Assembly (NCBI RefSeq): GCF_028596025.1
Contig: NZ_CP117167.1
Coordinates: 1,240,001 to 1,304,000, forward strand
Length of the DNA: 64,000 bases
Reading direction: 5' to 3'
Source of the DNA: Mucilaginibacter jinjuensis
GTDB lineage: Bacteria > Bacteroidota > Bacteroidia > Sphingobacteriales > Sphingobacteriaceae
Below, one piece after another: positions 52,689-62,777 of this stretch (position 1 is the first letter of the stretch; each line of letters opens with the position of its first letter). The notes beneath the pieces were generated by a model. It saw nothing but the letters and a program-made list of their open reading frames with translations, had not been told where the DNA came from and did not search any database. A program made the position numbers and the translations under genes.

Positions 52689-53727
52689 TATTTCATTTAA
52701 AAATAATTTTTTCCAAAAGGAAAAATCTAAAATTGTTGTTTCAAACTATTTGAAGCTATTACAATGTTATTGGGTCCTTCCTAATACTGTGCACCTATTT
52801 GTTGAAAATCTGGATGATTTCACTTTCTACAGCATGCCCGTGAAAATTGTTTATCAGGGTCATAATCCTAAATTTTATAGGTTGGAAGGAAAAACTAATG
52901 TAACTGATTCTTATAGAGAGTTTGATTGGAAAAGATTTAAGAGATCGAAGATTTTATTTCTTGCGGATAAGGACTATGATGATTTTTTGGGTAAAGAACA
53001 GGTTACCGCACGTAATTTTTTTTACACTAAATTTTATTCCATAGAAAACTATTTTGTGAATGAATTTACTTTCAGGGCGATACTTGAGTATCTTTTCACT
53101 AGAATGGACGATGATATCGTAGAGAAGCTGGTTACTAAATTTAATATTGCACATAATTTGTTCCAACAAAAACTTAAAGTACTTACGAGAATTATTTTGA
53201 TCCATAGGGAAAAAGACGGTCATCTCGAACTTGATTCATTCAAAATGTCAGAGTTTATGTTGATTGATAATTTAGAATACTTTGAAAAAGAATTAATTTC
53301 TGAATACAAGTACAATAAACTTATAAGAGACCCTGCAGTAAACAGTTCTGTAAAAGCACTCTTACGAAAAGATACTATAAGTGAAATAATGGTAAAGAAT
53401 TGTGGTGGTCAAGAGGGCTTAGTTACATTTTCAAAAATCATGAGAAAAGACGCACAGTTAAACAACTGTGATGATCCGCATTGTTACATTAGAGGAAAAT
53501 ATGCAATGTGGTTTTTAATGGGAATGATAAATTCTATTGAAAAAGCTATTGAGAGAATTTACGAAATAGAAGAGCGGGTTAGCGATCAAATGAATCCCAT
53601 GCCAAGGAAGAGAGCACAAATCATAGAAACATATATCTTTGACCTATTATCTCCTAAAATTAACGTTCCTGCTGATGTTTATCAGTTTTTAATGATAAAT
53701 TACAAGTCTATACATGAAAACGATTAA
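52663..53727 (+). CDS. DUF4435 TOPRIM-like protein (AriB-like)
   Basis: A 354-residue protein overlapping the ATPase gene by 26 bases (ATG 52663; ATG 52672 also possible). 'LFVENLDDFTFYS', 'ILFLADKDYDDFLG' and 'FYTKFYSIENYFVN' are the DUF4435 hallmarks, with acidic residues of a TOPRIM-like nuclease. In PARIS, AriB is the effector released by AriA and cleaves tRNA. Its end overlaps the DUF262 gene by 14 bases, so three genes are co-translated. Confidence 0.86.
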   Translation: MASMNLQGNISFKNNFFQKEKSKIVVSNYLKLLQCYWVLPNTVHLFVENLDDFTFYSMPVKIVYQGHNPKFYRLEGKTNVTDSYREFDWKRFKRSKILFLADKDYDDFLGKEQVTARNFFYTKFYSIENYFVNEFTFRAILEYLFTRMDDDIVEKLVTKFNIAHNLFQQKLKVLTRIILIHREKDGHLELDSFKMSEFMLIDNLEYFEKELISEYKYNKLIRDPAVNSSVKALLRKDTISEIMVKNCGGQEGLVTFSKIMRKDAQLNNCDDPHCYIRGKYAMWFLMGMINSIEKAIERIYEIEERVSDQMNPMPRKRAQIIETYIFDLLSPKINVPADVYQFLMINYKSIHEND

Positions 53728-55585
53728 AGATATATTCAATAGTGTAATTTTTCGTATTCCGGATTACCAACGTGGTTATTCATGGGAAAAGTCACATTTG
53801 AATGACTTTTGGCAGGATCTCAGCAACCTTCAAAACGATAAAGTTCATTACACGGGTATGATCAGTGTAGAGGCCGTTGAGAAGAGTGAATATGAAACAT
53901 GGACTGAAGACATTTGGTTAATTACGGGGAAAAAGGATACTCCGTATTTTATAGTTGACGGGCAACAACGTCTTACAACTATCATTATTCTTATTTGGGT
54001 AATTGCCGATAGAATGGCGCCGGGCACCCAACTTAGTTATACAACTAAGGAGAACCTGATCGAAAAGTATATCTTCACAGAAAATAAAATGGCTAGTAAA
54101 AAGTCATACATTTTCGGATATCATAAAGACAATCCAAGTTATGACTTTTTAAAAAAGGAAATTTTTGAGCAAAGGAGCCCCGAAGACACCGAACCACTGG
54201 AAGAGACAGTATACACAAATAACCTGCTAAATGCGAAAATTTTTTTCCTGGAAAAAACTAAAAAGATGAGCCAGGCTGAATTGGGTGTTTTGCTCGATAA
54301 AGTTACAAAACAACTGAAGTTCGATTTTAAGGAGTTGGAAAAAGAGCTTGATATATTCATTGTTTTTGAAACAATGAATAATCGGGGAAAACCCCTTTCT
54401 AATCTCGAAAAATTAAAAAACAGGCTTATTTACATTTCTACGCTATTACCTGACGAATCTATAGAAAGAAAGTTGGAACTGAGAGATCAGATTAACTATC
54501 ACTGGAAAATAATCTATAAATACCTCGGTTTAAATAAAGAACGCAGGTTAGAAGACGATCTGTTTTTACAAACCCACTGGATAATGTTTAAACGCTATGA
54601 TAGACGGGAACCGGAATTTTATGCAAACGATATATTTGATCGGTATTTTACATCCAAAAACGTTATAGAAGGAAAAGAAACCTTCGAGACAATTGAAGCT
54701 TATATTGCCAGTTTATCAGTGAGCGCAACACAATGGTTTGTGATGAACAATCCATCCCATACTCACGCTATGGAACTTGCTCAATCCTTTTCAACAAGAA
54801 ATTGGTTACGGAAAATAAACCGACTTGGGTATAAGTCGTTCGCTCCACTTGTCATGGGGGCGCTGGTAATCGAGCGCAACGATGATAAAATATCGAAGTT
54901 ATTGCAAGCCGTAGAGGCTTACATTTTTTTGATATTCGATGTTTCATTTAGAAGATCTAATACAGGTACGTATCATTTCAACGCAAAAGCGAGCGAACTT
55001 TATAATAATGAGATTTCCATAGAAGATATAATCACCGATATCAAATATTGGATTTACGGTAACAATGATTATACTGGTTATTTTGATGCCAATAGTTTCC
55101 TATTGCAACTTAAGGATCTTTTTGCGAGAGACAATACCAATGGCTACTTTGACTGGAAGTTTTTACGTTATTTCCTGTATGAATACGATTTATCATTAAG
55201 GAATAAATATCCTATAAAAAAATCCTGGGGCGAACTATCAACAGTCCAACATATTTATCCAAATCAGCCACAAATGAGCTGTTGGAAAATTCCATTTAGG
55301 GACTTTTCACAACAACAACGAAAATATTTATCTGGAAGCTTGGGGAATTTTGTTTTGGTTGGTAAAGGACATAACGAACACAACTGTTTAGAGGAAAAAC
55401 AAGATTTCTATTCAAGCTACGCTAATGCTGTTGATGTCTCTCATAAAAAAGATTGGACAAGAGAAGATATTATCCAGCGAGGTTTAGATATGTTACATTT
55501 TATGGAAAAGAGATGGAACGTGAGTTTAGGTTCAGATGACAAGAAGTTAAAATTACTTTTTATCGATTTTGAGATTACGACCTAG
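53714..55585 (+). CDS. DUF262/DUF1524 GmrSD-like protein
   Basis: A 623-residue protein. N-terminal DUF262: 'RIPDYQRGYSWEKSHLNDFW' and 'FIVDGQQRLTTIIILIW' (nucleotide-binding DGQQR). Central 'VFETMNNRGKPLSNLEKLKNRL'. C-terminal DUF1524 part with the HNH-like 'STVQHIYPNQP' and 'SLGNFVLV'. GmrSD is a type IV enzyme that cuts modified DNA with NTP. Being tied by overlap to a PARIS-like pair is unusual; it may be a third component or a second, co-regulated defence. Confidence 0.85.
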   Translation: MKTIKDIFNSVIFRIPDYQRGYSWEKSHLNDFWQDLSNLQNDKVHYTGMISVEAVEKSEYETWTEDIWLITGKKDTPYFIVDGQQRLTTIIILIWVIADRMAPGTQLSYTTKENLIEKYIFTENKMASKKSYIFGYHKDNPSYDFLKKEIFEQRSPEDTEPLEETVYTNNLLNAKIFFLEKTKKMSQAELGVLLDKVTKQLKFDFKELEKELDIFIVFETMNNRGKPLSNLEKLKNRLIYISTLLPDESIERKLELRDQINYHWKIIYKYLGLNKERRLEDDLFLQTHWIMFKRYDRREPEFYANDIFDRYFTSKNVIEGKETFETIEAYIASLSVSATQWFVMNNPSHTHAMELAQSFSTRNWLRKINRLGYKSFAPLVMGALVIERNDDKISKLLQAVEAYIFLIFDVSFRRSNTGTYHFNAKASELYNNEISIEDIITDIKYWIYGNNDYTGYFDANSFLLQLKDLFARDNTNGYFDWKFLRYFLYEYDLSLRNKYPIKKSWGELSTVQHIYPNQPQMSCWKIPFRDFSQQQRKYLSGSLGNFVLVGKGHNEHNCLEEKQDFYSSYANAVDVSHKKDWTREDIIQRGLDMLHFMEKRWNVSLGSDDKKLKLLFIDFEITT

Positions 55586-55983
55586 AAAACTCATATTAAT
55601 ATCCGTATTTGCGACTCAAATTACAATTAAATGAATTTTTGTTAGAAATTGCTGATCTACAAACTTAGGTTTTACTAACTGCATAGATTTATAATCAGAC
55701 CTAAAGTTAAGATATAATTTTGTCAATTATTTCGAATCAATTTTACTTAACCTACAAGTGTTGATACCAAACGCGCTGTTAATAATCAGACCCAAGTACT
55801 ATCAGATTAAAGCTATTTAATTAATTAATAAATTTCGATCCAATTTCAGGATAATCGTTCTAATAAGCTCTTACTGATCATTTCTCGAACTACTTATCGA
55901 AGATTTAAAAAGAATTGCCTTTTAAATGGTATCATCCGTAATCTTTGCTATGGTGTATCTTCATGTAAATGCTCTATGAACAA
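55586..55983. other. Intergenic, 398 bp, with repeat copy 3
   Basis: Convergent gap between the DUF262 gene and hsdR. AT-rich, with repeat copy 3 at 55866-55930. No other feature seen. Confidence 0.55.
55866..55930. repeat. Island repeat, copy 3 (partial)
   Basis: About 65 bp matching the first two thirds of copy 2: TCATTTCTCGAACTA, TCGAAGATTT and TTGCCTTTT blocks. The T-arm-like end is lost or diverged. It lies at the border between the PARIS-like and type I modules. Confidence 0.55.
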
Positions 55984-58900
55984 TTAGTATCGTGTGATAG
56001 AATGCTTTTTATAGTTTTCCGCTTGGTCAAATATTTCCTTATATACTTCGTCTCGGTCAACTGGTGGATAATCATTTTCGGCCAATAGCATAATTAGATC
56101 AGCTTTCAATTCTGCTTTAATATCTTCTCGTCTACTCCAGTCCGTGTATTTAGTTTTATCATCAACTACTGTTTTAACTTCTTGAGCCAAATGTAAAAGT
56201 TTCTCTTCTGGATAGTTAAAATCATACTTTATCATCAAGGCTTTTAGAATGTCGTAAAAGGCTTTTTCCTCAAGGTCGATGCCCATTTCTTTAAAAGAAT
56301 CTTTCTCTGCTCTGAGGGCATTATATAGCCCGATAATTTCATTTGTAAAATCCTCAAGTACCTCGCTTCGTAATACATCTGCTTCTTTACGTTCATTGTA
56401 CTTCTCAACAAGCGTTTGCATCTTTTTAGAAAAATCTATACCGGTTACCTTATTAACTTTTTTAAACTCTTCAATAGCTTTTGCTAATAGTTGTTGGAGC
56501 AGTTTAATTTTGGTATTAGGTAACTTAATTTTATCAATTTTAGCTAGGTAATCTTCATCAAAAATATCAACCTGAGTAGTAGATTCATCGCCCAATTTAA
56601 AAATCTCTTCAACTCCGGTACTTTCTATCGCATCTTTAATCATCTCCCTTACCCGAGAGTTCATCTGAGCAGTATCCGGTGCCGAACCTTTCGTTAGCTT
56701 AAATACAATTGACCTTACCGCCAGATAAAAATGAATTTGATCGCGTTGATCCTGTGCAAAGGCATCGCTACCTGCGCATATATCATAGGCGGTTTTAAGG
56801 CGTTTTACCAAGTACATAAACCGTTGTTCCAATTCGTGGGTTATCTGTACAAATTCAGCCGCCATATTCAACGTATGGAGCTGCTCCAGTGGTAATCCAT
56901 TATAATATTTCTCTGAATCGAACTTGTGAAATATTTTTCCAAGCAGATCCAGATGATCTTTAGTAACTATTATTGACTGCTGTATATCTTCAAAGTTTTG
57001 AGTATCGACCTGATTATACTGCTTCAGAGCCAAATTCATTTGTTTCTTTATACCAATATAATCAACCACAAGGCCTTTATCCTTGCCCTCATATTTGCGG
57101 TTTACCCTTGATATAGTTTGAATAAGGTTGTGGCGCTGGATAGGCTTATCAATATAAATGGTATCCAAAAAAGGCACGTCGAAACCTGTAAGCCACATAT
57201 CAACTACCATGGCTATTTTAAAGTTCGACTTTTCATTTTTAAATTGCCTGTCAAGCTCTTTCCTGTATTCCTTAGTACCTAAAAGTTTATATAATTCTGC
57301 TGGGTCGTCCTTGCCGCGCGTCATCACCATTTTGATGCGGGCCATAGGCTTAATTTCCTTTTTTTCTTTATCAGTTAACAGTGCCCCATCTTCGCTGGCT
57401 TTTACATTTGACCAATCGGGACGTAACGCTATCACATTTTTATACAGCTCGTAGGCTATGAAACGGTTGCTGCATACGAAAATAGCTTTGCCCTTTATGG
57501 TAGCGCCTTCTGTTAAACGCTTTTCATAATGGTTAACAAAATCTTCTGCCAGGGCTTTCAGTCTATCAGGATCGCCGATAATGGCGTTCATCTGGGCAAC
57601 TGCTTTTTTACTTTCTTCTATCTGGTATTCATTGGTACCCTCTTCGGCACAGCGGTTATAATAGTCCTCTATTTCTTGTAGCTTACGATTGTTCAGTAGT
57701 ACTTTGGCAGCACGACCCTCATAGACAATGCGTACGGTAATTTCATCTTCTACCGATTCTGTCATCGTGTAAGTATCTATTACCTCGCCAAACACATCTA
57801 AAGTAGAATCTACCGGTGTGCCGGTGAAGCCAACATACGTAGCGTTGGGTAAACTATCGTGCAGGTATTTTGCAAAGCCGTATGTCTTTGTAACTCCTTT
57901 TTCAGTGATCCTAAGTTTCTGGTCTAAATTGGTTTGACTGCGATGTGCCTCATCGGATATACAGATCACATTCGCTCTGTCCGTTAGCAGTTTGGTATCT
58001 TCAGTAAACTTATGGATGGTTGTTAAAAACACCCCCCCACTGTTTCGGCCTTGGAGCAATTCGCGTAATTGGTTACGGCTTTGTACACTTATTACGGTAT
58101 TGTCGCCAATAAAACCCTTGGCATTGGTGAATTGTCCCGATAGCTGATCGTCCAGGTCTGTCCTGTCGGTAATTAGCACAATAGTCGGGCTGGCAAAGTA
58201 TTCGCTCTTCATCAGCAACCGTGCTAAAAAAAGCATAGTATAGCTTTTACCGCAGCCAGTTGCTCCGAAGTATGTACCGCCCTTACCATCGCCATTAGGG
58301 CGTTGGTGGAGTTTAATGTTATCGTATAGTTTGGTTGCTGCGTAGTACTGCGGATAACGGCAGACCAGCTTTTCGTCCTTTTTAGAACTATCCGGGAAGT
58401 AAATAAAATTTTGAATGATATCGCGCAGCCTGTAACGGTTGAACATACCGTGTATGAGCGTGTACAAAGAATCAATTCCGTCAACCTCTTTAATAAACCC
58501 TTCTATCTTTCGCCAGGCATAGTAAAACTCGTATGGCGCGAAAAACGAACCTGCTTTGTTATTAACGCCATCGCTGATGACACAAAAGGCATTGTATTTG
58601 AATAACTCCGGGATGTCCCGTTTATAACGAACGGTTAACTGAACATAAGCATCGTGTATGGTAGTTTCCTCCTGGATGGCTGTTTTAAATTCTAATACTA
58701 CCAGCGGCAGGCCGTTGATGTAAAGGATGCCATCGGGGATACGTTTTTCGTAGCCTGTAATTTCGAGTTGGGTAACTACCTTGTAAGTGTTTTGATCAAG
58801 TTCCGTGTAATCTATGAGCTGAACATAAAAGTCTTTCTTACTGCTATCCTCACGCTTCAACAAAAAGCCATCGCTTATGCGTTTCATAATGGCCTTGTTA

Positions 58901-59133
58901 CTATCGTACAGATCAGTCGATGGATATTTTTCCAAATCGCGAATAATGCCTTCGATCTCGCTCAAGGTAATTTCTTGTTCGCGGTATTGGTTTAACAAAA
59001 AAGCGATTAAGTCTTCTTTAATGAGCACTTCATCAGGCTGGCGCAATATAGTCGCGCCAAACAGATGCGGTATATCCTCCTGACCTAACAGCTCAATTAT
59101 AGCTTTTTCTAATCGCGATTCAGTAAACTTCAT
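55984..59133 (-). CDS. hsdR: Type I restriction enzyme R subunit
   Basis: A 1049-residue HsdR, normal length. N-terminal nuclease domain with 'VVLEFKTAI' (ExK) near 150, then SF2 helicase motor: 'GATGCGKSYTMLFLARLL' (Walker A, about 293-310), 'CISDEAHRSQ' (DEAH), 'YVGFTGTPVD' (motif III) and 'QTISRVNRKYEGK' (motif VI). It translocates DNA and cuts far from the site. Its start overlaps the hsdS stop (ATGA). Transcribed with hsdM and hsdS. Confidence 0.96.
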   Translation of the reverse strand: MKFTESRLEKAIIELLGQEDIPHLFGATILRQPDEVLIKEDLIAFLLNQYREQEITLSEIEGIIRDLEKYPSTDLYDSNKAIMKRISDGFLLKREDSSKKDFYVQLIDYTELDQNTYKVVTQLEITGYEKRIPDGILYINGLPLVVLEFKTAIQEETTIHDAYVQLTVRYKRDIPELFKYNAFCVISDGVNNKAGSFFAPYEFYYAWRKIEGFIKEVDGIDSLYTLIHGMFNRYRLRDIIQNFIYFPDSSKKDEKLVCRYPQYYAATKLYDNIKLHQRPNGDGKGGTYFGATGCGKSYTMLFLARLLMKSEYFASPTIVLITDRTDLDDQLSGQFTNAKGFIGDNTVISVQSRNQLRELLQGRNSGGVFLTTIHKFTEDTKLLTDRANVICISDEAHRSQTNLDQKLRITEKGVTKTYGFAKYLHDSLPNATYVGFTGTPVDSTLDVFGEVIDTYTMTESVEDEITVRIVYEGRAAKVLLNNRKLQEIEDYYNRCAEEGTNEYQIEESKKAVAQMNAIIGDPDRLKALAEDFVNHYEKRLTEGATIKGKAIFVCSNRFIAYELYKNVIALRPDWSNVKASEDGALLTDKEKKEIKPMARIKMVMTRGKDDPAELYKLLGTKEYRKELDRQFKNEKSNFKIAMVVDMWLTGFDVPFLDTIYIDKPIQRHNLIQTISRVNRKYEGKDKGLVVDYIGIKKQMNLALKQYNQVDTQNFEDIQQSIIVTKDHLDLLGKIFHKFDSEKYYNGLPLEQLHTLNMAAEFVQITHELEQRFMYLVKRLKTAYDICAGSDAFAQDQRDQIHFYLAVRSIVFKLTKGSAPDTAQMNSRVREMIKDAIESTGVEEIFKLGDESTTQVDIFDEDYLAKIDKIKLPNTKIKLLQQLLAKAIEEFKKVNKVTGIDFSKKMQTLVEKYNERKEADVLRSEVLEDFTNEIIGLYNALRAEKDSFKEMGIDLEEKAFYDILKALMIKYDFNYPEEKLLHLAQEVKTVVDDKTKYTDWSRREDIKAELKADLIMLLAENDYPPVDRDEVYKEIFDQAENYKKHSITRY

Positions 59134-60410
59134 GCTGGTTGTTCGGTTTCGAGTAATTCAGGTTTAGACATTTTGGAATATAATACATCCTTAAGTGAAT
59201 GTAAACCTATAATTATCTCTTTAGATATTTGAAGATTAAGATGCAATATATAACTTAAGCTTTTATACTCTTTTATGATATTGAAAGGAGGACGAATGAT
59301 TTTTTGTTGTCCGAATGTCGTTATGGTTATAGCACTTTGTGTAGAACCTATAGTTATTTCGTTTATAAGTGAAACAAAATGTCCGCTTTGCATAAAGTCA
59401 TACAAAAAGTAATTACATCCATCGGTTGAAAAATTTTTAAACCAAATTACATTACCATCTTTGAAGTAAAACTTTGCATCCTCAACCAAATAGCTTACAC
59501 CAATTGTTCCTACCGCGGTCATCAATATATCACCTGGTTTTGGAATGTCATATCTTGATGCGAGTTCAATGTAGCGGTGTTCGGAAATATATATTGGGTC
59601 ATTAATTGGTGTTCCCGATTTTTTTAAGCTTATTTCCTTGCCACGATAAAAAGGCACTCCAGAGTCAACATATTCATCTTCGAAAATTCTTTTGCTGGAT
59701 GTGATATCACAAAATGAAGAAATTGGAGAAGCAGTCCATCCATTGGGTACGTATTGCTTCAACTCCTCACACCAAATCATTTCTCCACCATTGGATTTGT
59801 AAGGCTTTCCATTTTCATTATGGAATTCAAAATCAACAAACCATTGTTTGTATAAAGCCTGCGCTGTTTCTTCCAGTTTTTTATTTATTTTTTCGCTCAG
59901 TTCTATGCGGTTAACTATGGTATGGTATTCTTTAACAATTTCCCACTGTTTTTCGATAGATGGGATTGGTAATTCAATGTCACACATATCATTCCAGTCG
60001 AAAATTTCCCGTGCACTACCATGCGATTTAAAACGTGCATACCGGTCAAACTCAGGGCGACGAAACCACATCATCAAATATTCAGGCTCCAACTCTTTAT
60101 GATCGGTAATCTCAAATACAGTATAGGCTTGAGAAACCATCGCTTCATCTTGCGAGGTCAATAATGCGATAGCAATTTTATCTCCTCGTCTTGATGTATC
60201 TGCTATATAAGTAAATTGGTTCCTTTTAATTATTTTATATGTAGTAAAATCAGTGCCTATAGTATTTGATCTTGATTTAATAAAAATTTTTTGAGTCGAT
60301 ACACCAAGAAGATTTTCTTCGCTCGCTTCACAGTTTCGAATATTAACCTCTTGGATATATGGTCCCAGCTTTTTATAATGCGATCTCATACCCCAGTTCT
60401 TTAAACACAT
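59130..60410 (-). CDS. hsdS: Type I restriction enzyme S (specificity) subunit
   Basis: About 419-426 residues; start may be ATG 60389 ('MRSHYKKLGPYI') or 60410. Two target-recognition domains: 'LGPYIQEVNIRNCEAS' opens TRD1, and 'WTASPISSFCDITSSKRIFEDEY' opens TRD2, each followed by a long conserved helix ('KINKKLEETAQALYKQWFVDFEF'). It selects the DNA site for HsdM and HsdR. Overlaps the hsdM end by 17-38 bases. Confidence 0.93.
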   Translation of the reverse strand: MCLKNWGMRSHYKKLGPYIQEVNIRNCEASEENLLGVSTQKIFIKSRSNTIGTDFTTYKIIKRNQFTYIADTSRRGDKIAIALLTSQDEAMVSQAYTVFEITDHKELEPEYLMMWFRRPEFDRYARFKSHGSAREIFDWNDMCDIELPIPSIEKQWEIVKEYHTIVNRIELSEKINKKLEETAQALYKQWFVDFEFHNENGKPYKSNGGEMIWCEELKQYVPNGWTASPISSFCDITSSKRIFEDEYVDSGVPFYRGKEISLKKSGTPINDPIYISEHRYIELASRYDIPKPGDILMTAVGTIGVSYLVEDAKFYFKDGNVIWFKNFSTDGCNYFLYDFMQSGHFVSLINEITIGSTQSAITITTFGQQKIIRPPFNIIKEYKSLSYILHLNLQISKEIIIGLHSLKDVLYSKMSKPELLETEQPA

Positions 60411-61980
60411 TCATTAAATCTTTTTTCGATTGCTCTTCGGCTTTCAATAAGGTTGAAAATTCAACTTGTAGCGAAGCCATCTTTTCATCAAAATCAATAT
60501 TTTCATCCCTATTGATAAACTCAATGTACTTACTTGGCACTAGAGAAAAGTCTTTAGCGGCAACTTCTTCAATTGTTGCGGAATAACAGTATTCGGCAAC
60601 GTTTTGGTATGTCTTTCCAAAATTTGTTTGTTGCCAGTTATGATATGTTTTGGCAACTGTGTTAATATCGCCTTCGGAAAATTGTGTGAATTTCTTTTCA
60701 AAAGGTTCTCCAACTTGCCGCAAGTCCATAAACAGTATTTCGTTATGTCTGTCGCGATAGTTTTTCACTACATCATTTAGCACAATGGTACGTTCAGTTT
60801 TGTTGTTATTCAAAATCCAAAGTGTTACACTAATATCAGTGGTATAAAACAAGTTTCTTGGTAAGATTACTATTGCCTCAACTAAACCATTCTCAATCAA
60901 CTTCCGGCGTATCTTATATTCTTCTCCGCCACCAGATAATGCGCCGTTTGCTAGTATAAAACCAGCCACACCATTGAATGATAATTTTGAAACGATATTA
61001 AGTATCCAAGCATAGTTGGCATTACTTGTTGGAGGAACATCATAACCACGCCAGCGCGGATCGTCCACTAATTCATTATTACCACGCCAGTCTTTTTGAT
61101 TAAAAGGTGGATTGGCCATAATAAAATCAGCTTTTAGATCAGGATGTTGATCTTTACCAAAAGTATCTGCAGCCACTGCACCCAAGTTAGAAGAAACTCC
61201 GCGGACGGCCAAATTCATTTTAGCCAGCTTGTAGGTAGTTGTTATTGATTCCTGTCCGTAAATAGATACTTCTTTTTTGTTACCATGATGATTTTCGATG
61301 AATTTTACCGATTGAACAAACATACCGCCAGATCCGCAAGCAGGATCATAAATTATTCCACGATAAGGTTCAATCATTTCAGCTATTAAGTTGACAATGC
61401 TTTTAGGGGTATAAAACTCCCCCTTACCCTTTCCCTCAGCTAGAGCAAATTTACTGAGGAAATACTCGTAAACTCGGCCCACAATATCCTGCTTTTTATC
61501 TTTAAGCGTATCAATATTATTTATTGTATCCAGCAGTGTAGCCAATTTAGTCACGTCCATGTTTAGACGTGAAAAGTAATTGTCCGGCAAGGCTCCCTTA
61601 AGCGAAGGATTACTTTTCTCAACGGTATTTAAGGCAGTATCAATTTTAACCGATATGTCGTTCTGCTTAGAGTTTTGTATGATATAAGTCCAACGTGATT
61701 CTTCTGGTAGATAAAAAACGTTCTTTTGATTATAGAACTCTTTCATTTCCATAAACTTCTCTTTGTGCTCGGCTATTAGTTCCTGGCGGCGCTCAACAAA
61801 TTTATCACTGGCAAATTTTAAAAAGATGAGGCTAAGTACAACGTGTTTGTACTCTGACGGCTCTACCGTTCCGCGCAATTTGTTGGCTGATTCCCAAAGG
61901 GTTTCCTCCATGGATTTTTGCTTAATAGCTTTTTTTACTTTTCCAGGCTTCAATCCTCGCTCGTTTGTCTCGCTGATCAT
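60373..61980 (-). CDS. hsdM: Type I restriction enzyme M subunit
   Basis: A 535-residue N6-adenine methyltransferase. HsdM N-terminal helices ('MEETLWESANKLRGTVEPSEYKHVVLSLIFLKFASDKF'), SAM motif 'IIYDPACGSGGMFVQS' and catalytic 'ADFIMANPPFNQKDWRG' (NPPF). It protects host DNA. First gene of hsdMSR; divergent from the mobilisation genes with a 440-base gap. Confidence 0.96.
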   Translation of the reverse strand: MISETNERGLKPGKVKKAIKQKSMEETLWESANKLRGTVEPSEYKHVVLSLIFLKFASDKFVERRQELIAEHKEKFMEMKEFYNQKNVFYLPEESRWTYIIQNSKQNDISVKIDTALNTVEKSNPSLKGALPDNYFSRLNMDVTKLATLLDTINNIDTLKDKKQDIVGRVYEYFLSKFALAEGKGKGEFYTPKSIVNLIAEMIEPYRGIIYDPACGSGGMFVQSVKFIENHHGNKKEVSIYGQESITTTYKLAKMNLAVRGVSSNLGAVAADTFGKDQHPDLKADFIMANPPFNQKDWRGNNELVDDPRWRGYDVPPTSNANYAWILNIVSKLSFNGVAGFILANGALSGGGEEYKIRRKLIENGLVEAIVILPRNLFYTTDISVTLWILNNNKTERTIVLNDVVKNYRDRHNEILFMDLRQVGEPFEKKFTQFSEGDINTVAKTYHNWQQTNFGKTYQNVAEYCYSATIEEVAAKDFSLVPSKYIEFINRDENIDFDEKMASLQVEFSTLLKAEEQSKKDLMNVFKELGYEIAL

Positions 61981-62143
61981 TTGTTTCAGTTATCAAGCAA
62001 AAATAAAGTAATGTAGCCCCAAGGCCAATGATTGCTGTAATTTATTTCAAAATAAAGAAATTTAAGTAAAGCCAATATCTTAAGCAAGTCCAAAAAGTTT
62101 CTACGAAGAGGAATCCGTATAGTCCATTTCTTTACATATATCG

Positions 62144-62230
62144 TCATAACGTTGCTTAAGCAAGCCATGTTTTGGTCATACCAAAACGCTTGCCGGGACA
62201 CCCGGACCCTATGCCGCACTACGTTATGGC
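62144..62230. other. Putative origin of transfer (oriT)
   Basis: A cluster of dyads just upstream of mobC: palindrome TTGCTTAAGCAA (62152-62163); hairpin CAAGC-N3-GTTTTGG-TCATA-CCAAAAC-GCTTG (62161-62192); CCGGG-ACA-CCCGG (62193-62205); and outer arms CATAACGT (62145-62152) / ACGTTATG (62221-62228). Such clustering next to mobC-relaxase genes is typical of oriT. The nick site cannot be fixed from sequence alone. Confidence 0.55.
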
Positions 62231-62420
62231 ATATATAAATAGCTGTATATACCGATAGCGGCATATACGGTTTGTCTCATTTGCTATCCGCAATTACCTC
62301 ATAATTTTCCCGGCTTAAATAAATCGTTGGTGTGTGGCACCGGAGTTTGGGAAACTTGCTTTTTTCTCTTTCCACCTTTAACAAGTCAAGTTAACTAAAT
62401 GTGGAATTAAAGATGAGTTT

Positions 62421-62777
62421 ATGAGCAGGCCACGACTGGAAGAAGATAAAAAATTATCAGAGCGGTTTATCTTTCGTTTAAGCAAAGATGAATTGAACCG
62501 CATTAACAAAGCGGCTGAAAATTGTGGAAAACAGCCAGGGCCGTTAGTTCGCGAAAAACTATTTAAAGGTAAATTCCCCGAAGCGAAAGCCGCCAAGCTT
62601 GACCTTTTTACCTATACAGAACTCAAACGCATAGGCAATAATCTCAATCAACTCACCAAACTGGCTCATTCCCGGATCGTCCCAATCGGTTTGCAGCAGC
62701 TTCTTTTAAAGCTGTTACAGCAGCAGGAAATCATCTTAAAGCTTTTGCTTCATGATCGCAGACCAGAAAATAGGTAA
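62421..62777 (+). CDS. MobC-family relaxosome accessory protein
   Basis: A 118-residue protein. N-terminal ribbon-helix-helix-like 'RPRLEEDKKLSERFIFRLSKDELNRINKAAENCG' and C-terminal 'LDLFTYTELKRIGNNLNQLTKLAHS', the MobC/BmgB hallmark ('L..IGNNLNQ.....N'). It would bind oriT and help the relaxase. Overlaps the relaxase gene by 26 bases. Confidence 0.88.
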   Translation: MSRPRLEEDKKLSERFIFRLSKDELNRINKAAENCGKQPGPLVREKLFKGKFPEAKAAKLDLFTYTELKRIGNNLNQLTKLAHSRIVPIGLQQLLLKLLQQQEIILKLLLHDRRPENR

